This document shows, in pieces, positions 42,001 to 45,000 of a stretch of 64,000 bases of DNA (its first letter is position 1; the number at the start of each line of letters is the position of its first letter). Made by a program: the position numbers and the translations under genes. The DNA comes from Spisula solida (taxonomy: Eukaryota; Mollusca; Bivalvia; Venerida; Mactridae), in the NCBI GenBank assembly GCA_947247005.1, contig OX365949.1:5342001-5406000 (forward strand), in the 5' to 3' direction. A model generated the notes under the pieces. The model ran no database searches and had not been told where the DNA came from. It saw only the letters and a program-made list of their open reading frames with translations.

Positions 42001-45000
42001 GATTAAGTAGGTGTGACACCCAAGAGGATATGGCTCCCAAGCAGGCCACTATGGTTTAAAATTCTGAAGACTTAAACAAATTACCTCCATTAAGTCTGGT
42101 AGCGAGTGGTTCAGCAATCGTGTTGAGGGAGTTGAAGCTCTGGGAATAGAACTCATCCTTGGTGCCACTAGCGATGCTTCTTAGCTCTGTGGGACTGTAG
42201 CCACTTCCAACACCAACAGTGAATAAGTTGATGCCATTGGCTGAAGCATTTTTGGCTGCACTGACGGCGTAAGCAGCATTTGCTGAAGAACTGCCAGTGA
42301 CAAGTACCCCATAGTGTGGTACTCCTACTCGTCCACCGTGAGCGGCACTGAACGAGGTACCAGAGATGTAATTAATTACATCACCAGTGTTGGAGCCACC
42401 AGAGGTGTACTTGATATTGTCAATGGCAGTTAGCATGGACTGCTGGTCACTATAACGGTTCAGATAGAACTGGTTATACACGCCAGTGCTGTAGGTCACG
42501 ATGCTAACCTGCGTGCATTGAGGATTAATGTTGTAATACCTAATGCTATTCTTTACAAACTCAAGTTCTTTTCTAAAATGTTCATATCCAATGAACCCTG
42601 ACGAGTCTATCATGTATGTTATATCTTGTTTTACACATGTTGGACCTGCAATCAAAATGTATATGGTTAGATAAGATATACAATGTATTAGTAAGAGTGC
42701 AGTACATAGAGAATTAATATTATTTCTGTTAAATATATAGACCAGTCTTTATTTATAAATATTCATGTAGGCCCCTATAACACCATGTTTAGTTGAGAGC
42801 CATTGTAAATAAAATTTAAGTTGGTTGGTCAACTTGGTCATCCAATAAAAAAACACAGTGTTGTCAAATGATTTTGTATCAAATTTTATCAACATACATG
42901 TAGTTATCAGTAATTATTGTATAAATACATGTATCTTAAAATATGCAGTGCAAATGAATTACCCATTCTATGAAAATGAGGCAAGTGTTAATAACTCATT
43001 GATAATTAGTAAGAAATATCTATCAGTTCAGATTGATTTAAATCATATTCAATTTTTGACGTTAATTGGCAATATATAATTAAACTCATACCTGTCAGTT
43101 GTCTTTTTTCTGAAAATAAAAAATATATTTGTTAACTTTTTAAAAAGACCAAACATGGTATTGCCACATTACTTATATATTATTTCTATGGAACTTATAG
43201 TTGCCTTAATATATCTCATGATAGAATAAACCCAGTGGATCAAAGCACACAAACAGGACCGGTCTAGAGATTTGAAAGTGTGTGAAAGCTGTAGGAGAGT
43301 ATGGGAGATAGTTGAACTCCTGCTGATGGATGTGCTAATGGGTTCTTCATGGTTTTGTTATAAAACAACACTTAACAGAGCTTTCTGGGGAAGAAAAGTA
43401 TTGCCATTCTCTAAACACATATATACCACTCATTAATTTATTATAATTACATAGTTGCATTCAACACACAAGTAACAAAGCTAAATTAAAAAATTGAAAT
43501 AAAAATCATAGAAAAATCTATCAGGAAACTGCATCATTGATACAGTCGTTCAGACAGTTCCGGATCAGTTCAGTTTTTCCAATAACATGATGAAGTGAAC
43601 CAACGTTTTTTTGCATTTTATATTTGTAGTCACTAAGAGAAATAAATACACCAAATATTTTATTTTAAAGACGGTTTTTAAAAAAAATGTGGTTCATTTT
43701 GTAAATTTTGCTGATCCGGAACTGACCGAACACATTTGCAAAATATTTTTTTTAATTATGCAATATTTTTCGGGTTTTCTCTTGTCAGTCTGTTAGAATT
43801 TGGTTACAAAACAAATGTCAACCAAAATTTTGATTAAATCTAAAGTAGTTTTAGTTTTATCTTAAAATGATTCTGAGTACTCTGAGATGATCCTAAACTA
43901 CCTAAATAGGGGGGCTCACAAATTGTTGTAAAACGAAATATTTGCTTTCCGCATTAAAGTAATCTTTGGTGACAAGAAAGTGGAAGGATTTCCCATTCTC
44001 AGTACACAAAGAATTTGAAAGAAAAAGAAAAATTTGAAAAATTATGGCCAAATGTGTTCTTAGTGATCCTAAACTGCCTTAACGTATGTACAGTAGATGA
44101 AAATTTTTTTTTTTAAAAATTGCAAAATTTATAAATTCATAATTTTATGAATTGTTTTTATTTTTTACAGTTAATACCTGTTTACCTGTAGCAAAAAAGG
44201 GAGACAATCACATTATGGAAATACTGCCTAAATTATCAAGGGAGATAAAAAGTGCATTATGAAATGTCATTGTGTAAAACGTCATGTAACATATGTGAAG
44301 TACAGTACATGATTAACAGACGATCAACAGCGAATCAAACAATCAAATAGGTGGTTGGTGTCATGAAATTTAAGTACATGCCACATCAAATTTCCAATTA
44401 GAAAACAATTACCGCCTACTTACTTGAAAATATGTACACAACGGTCGAAGAAAACAAATCTACGACCCATTCCAATATTTCGATAAATTTATATTCAAAT
44501 ATCATATAAAAACCCGAGTATTCTTTGTCATATGCAAATACAGCTTTGGAATTATGTTAAATGTTGCTAAACTTTAGGCTCGTTTTATTCGGTGGACCAA
44601 GACAGAGTTATACAACTTGTCGCTCAATAAACGCGGCATAGTGATGACGTCATAACCTTAGGTTAACCGCAACTAAAATTGTGAAAACCTCACAATGCTT
44701 ATCTCCCTTGGCTGTGTAATAATATCGTGCATACTATGAGTATGGTATCATTAAAAATATCTAAGCGAACTGTATAGTAACCGAAATGTCCTATTTTTCA
44801 CATGACATAAATGTTGGACTGTCACAATCGTGCACCGATGAACCGTCAGCACTAAATGTTTATCAACAAATTCAGGACAAGGTCAATTAAGGTGAAAACG
44901 TCTGAGGATTACAGTGAGTCCTTATCTTATAGTCAGAGACATATTGCTTCCAAATATAGCGATTGGGGTGCTAGGTCAATTTACTGACGCACGACTGAGA

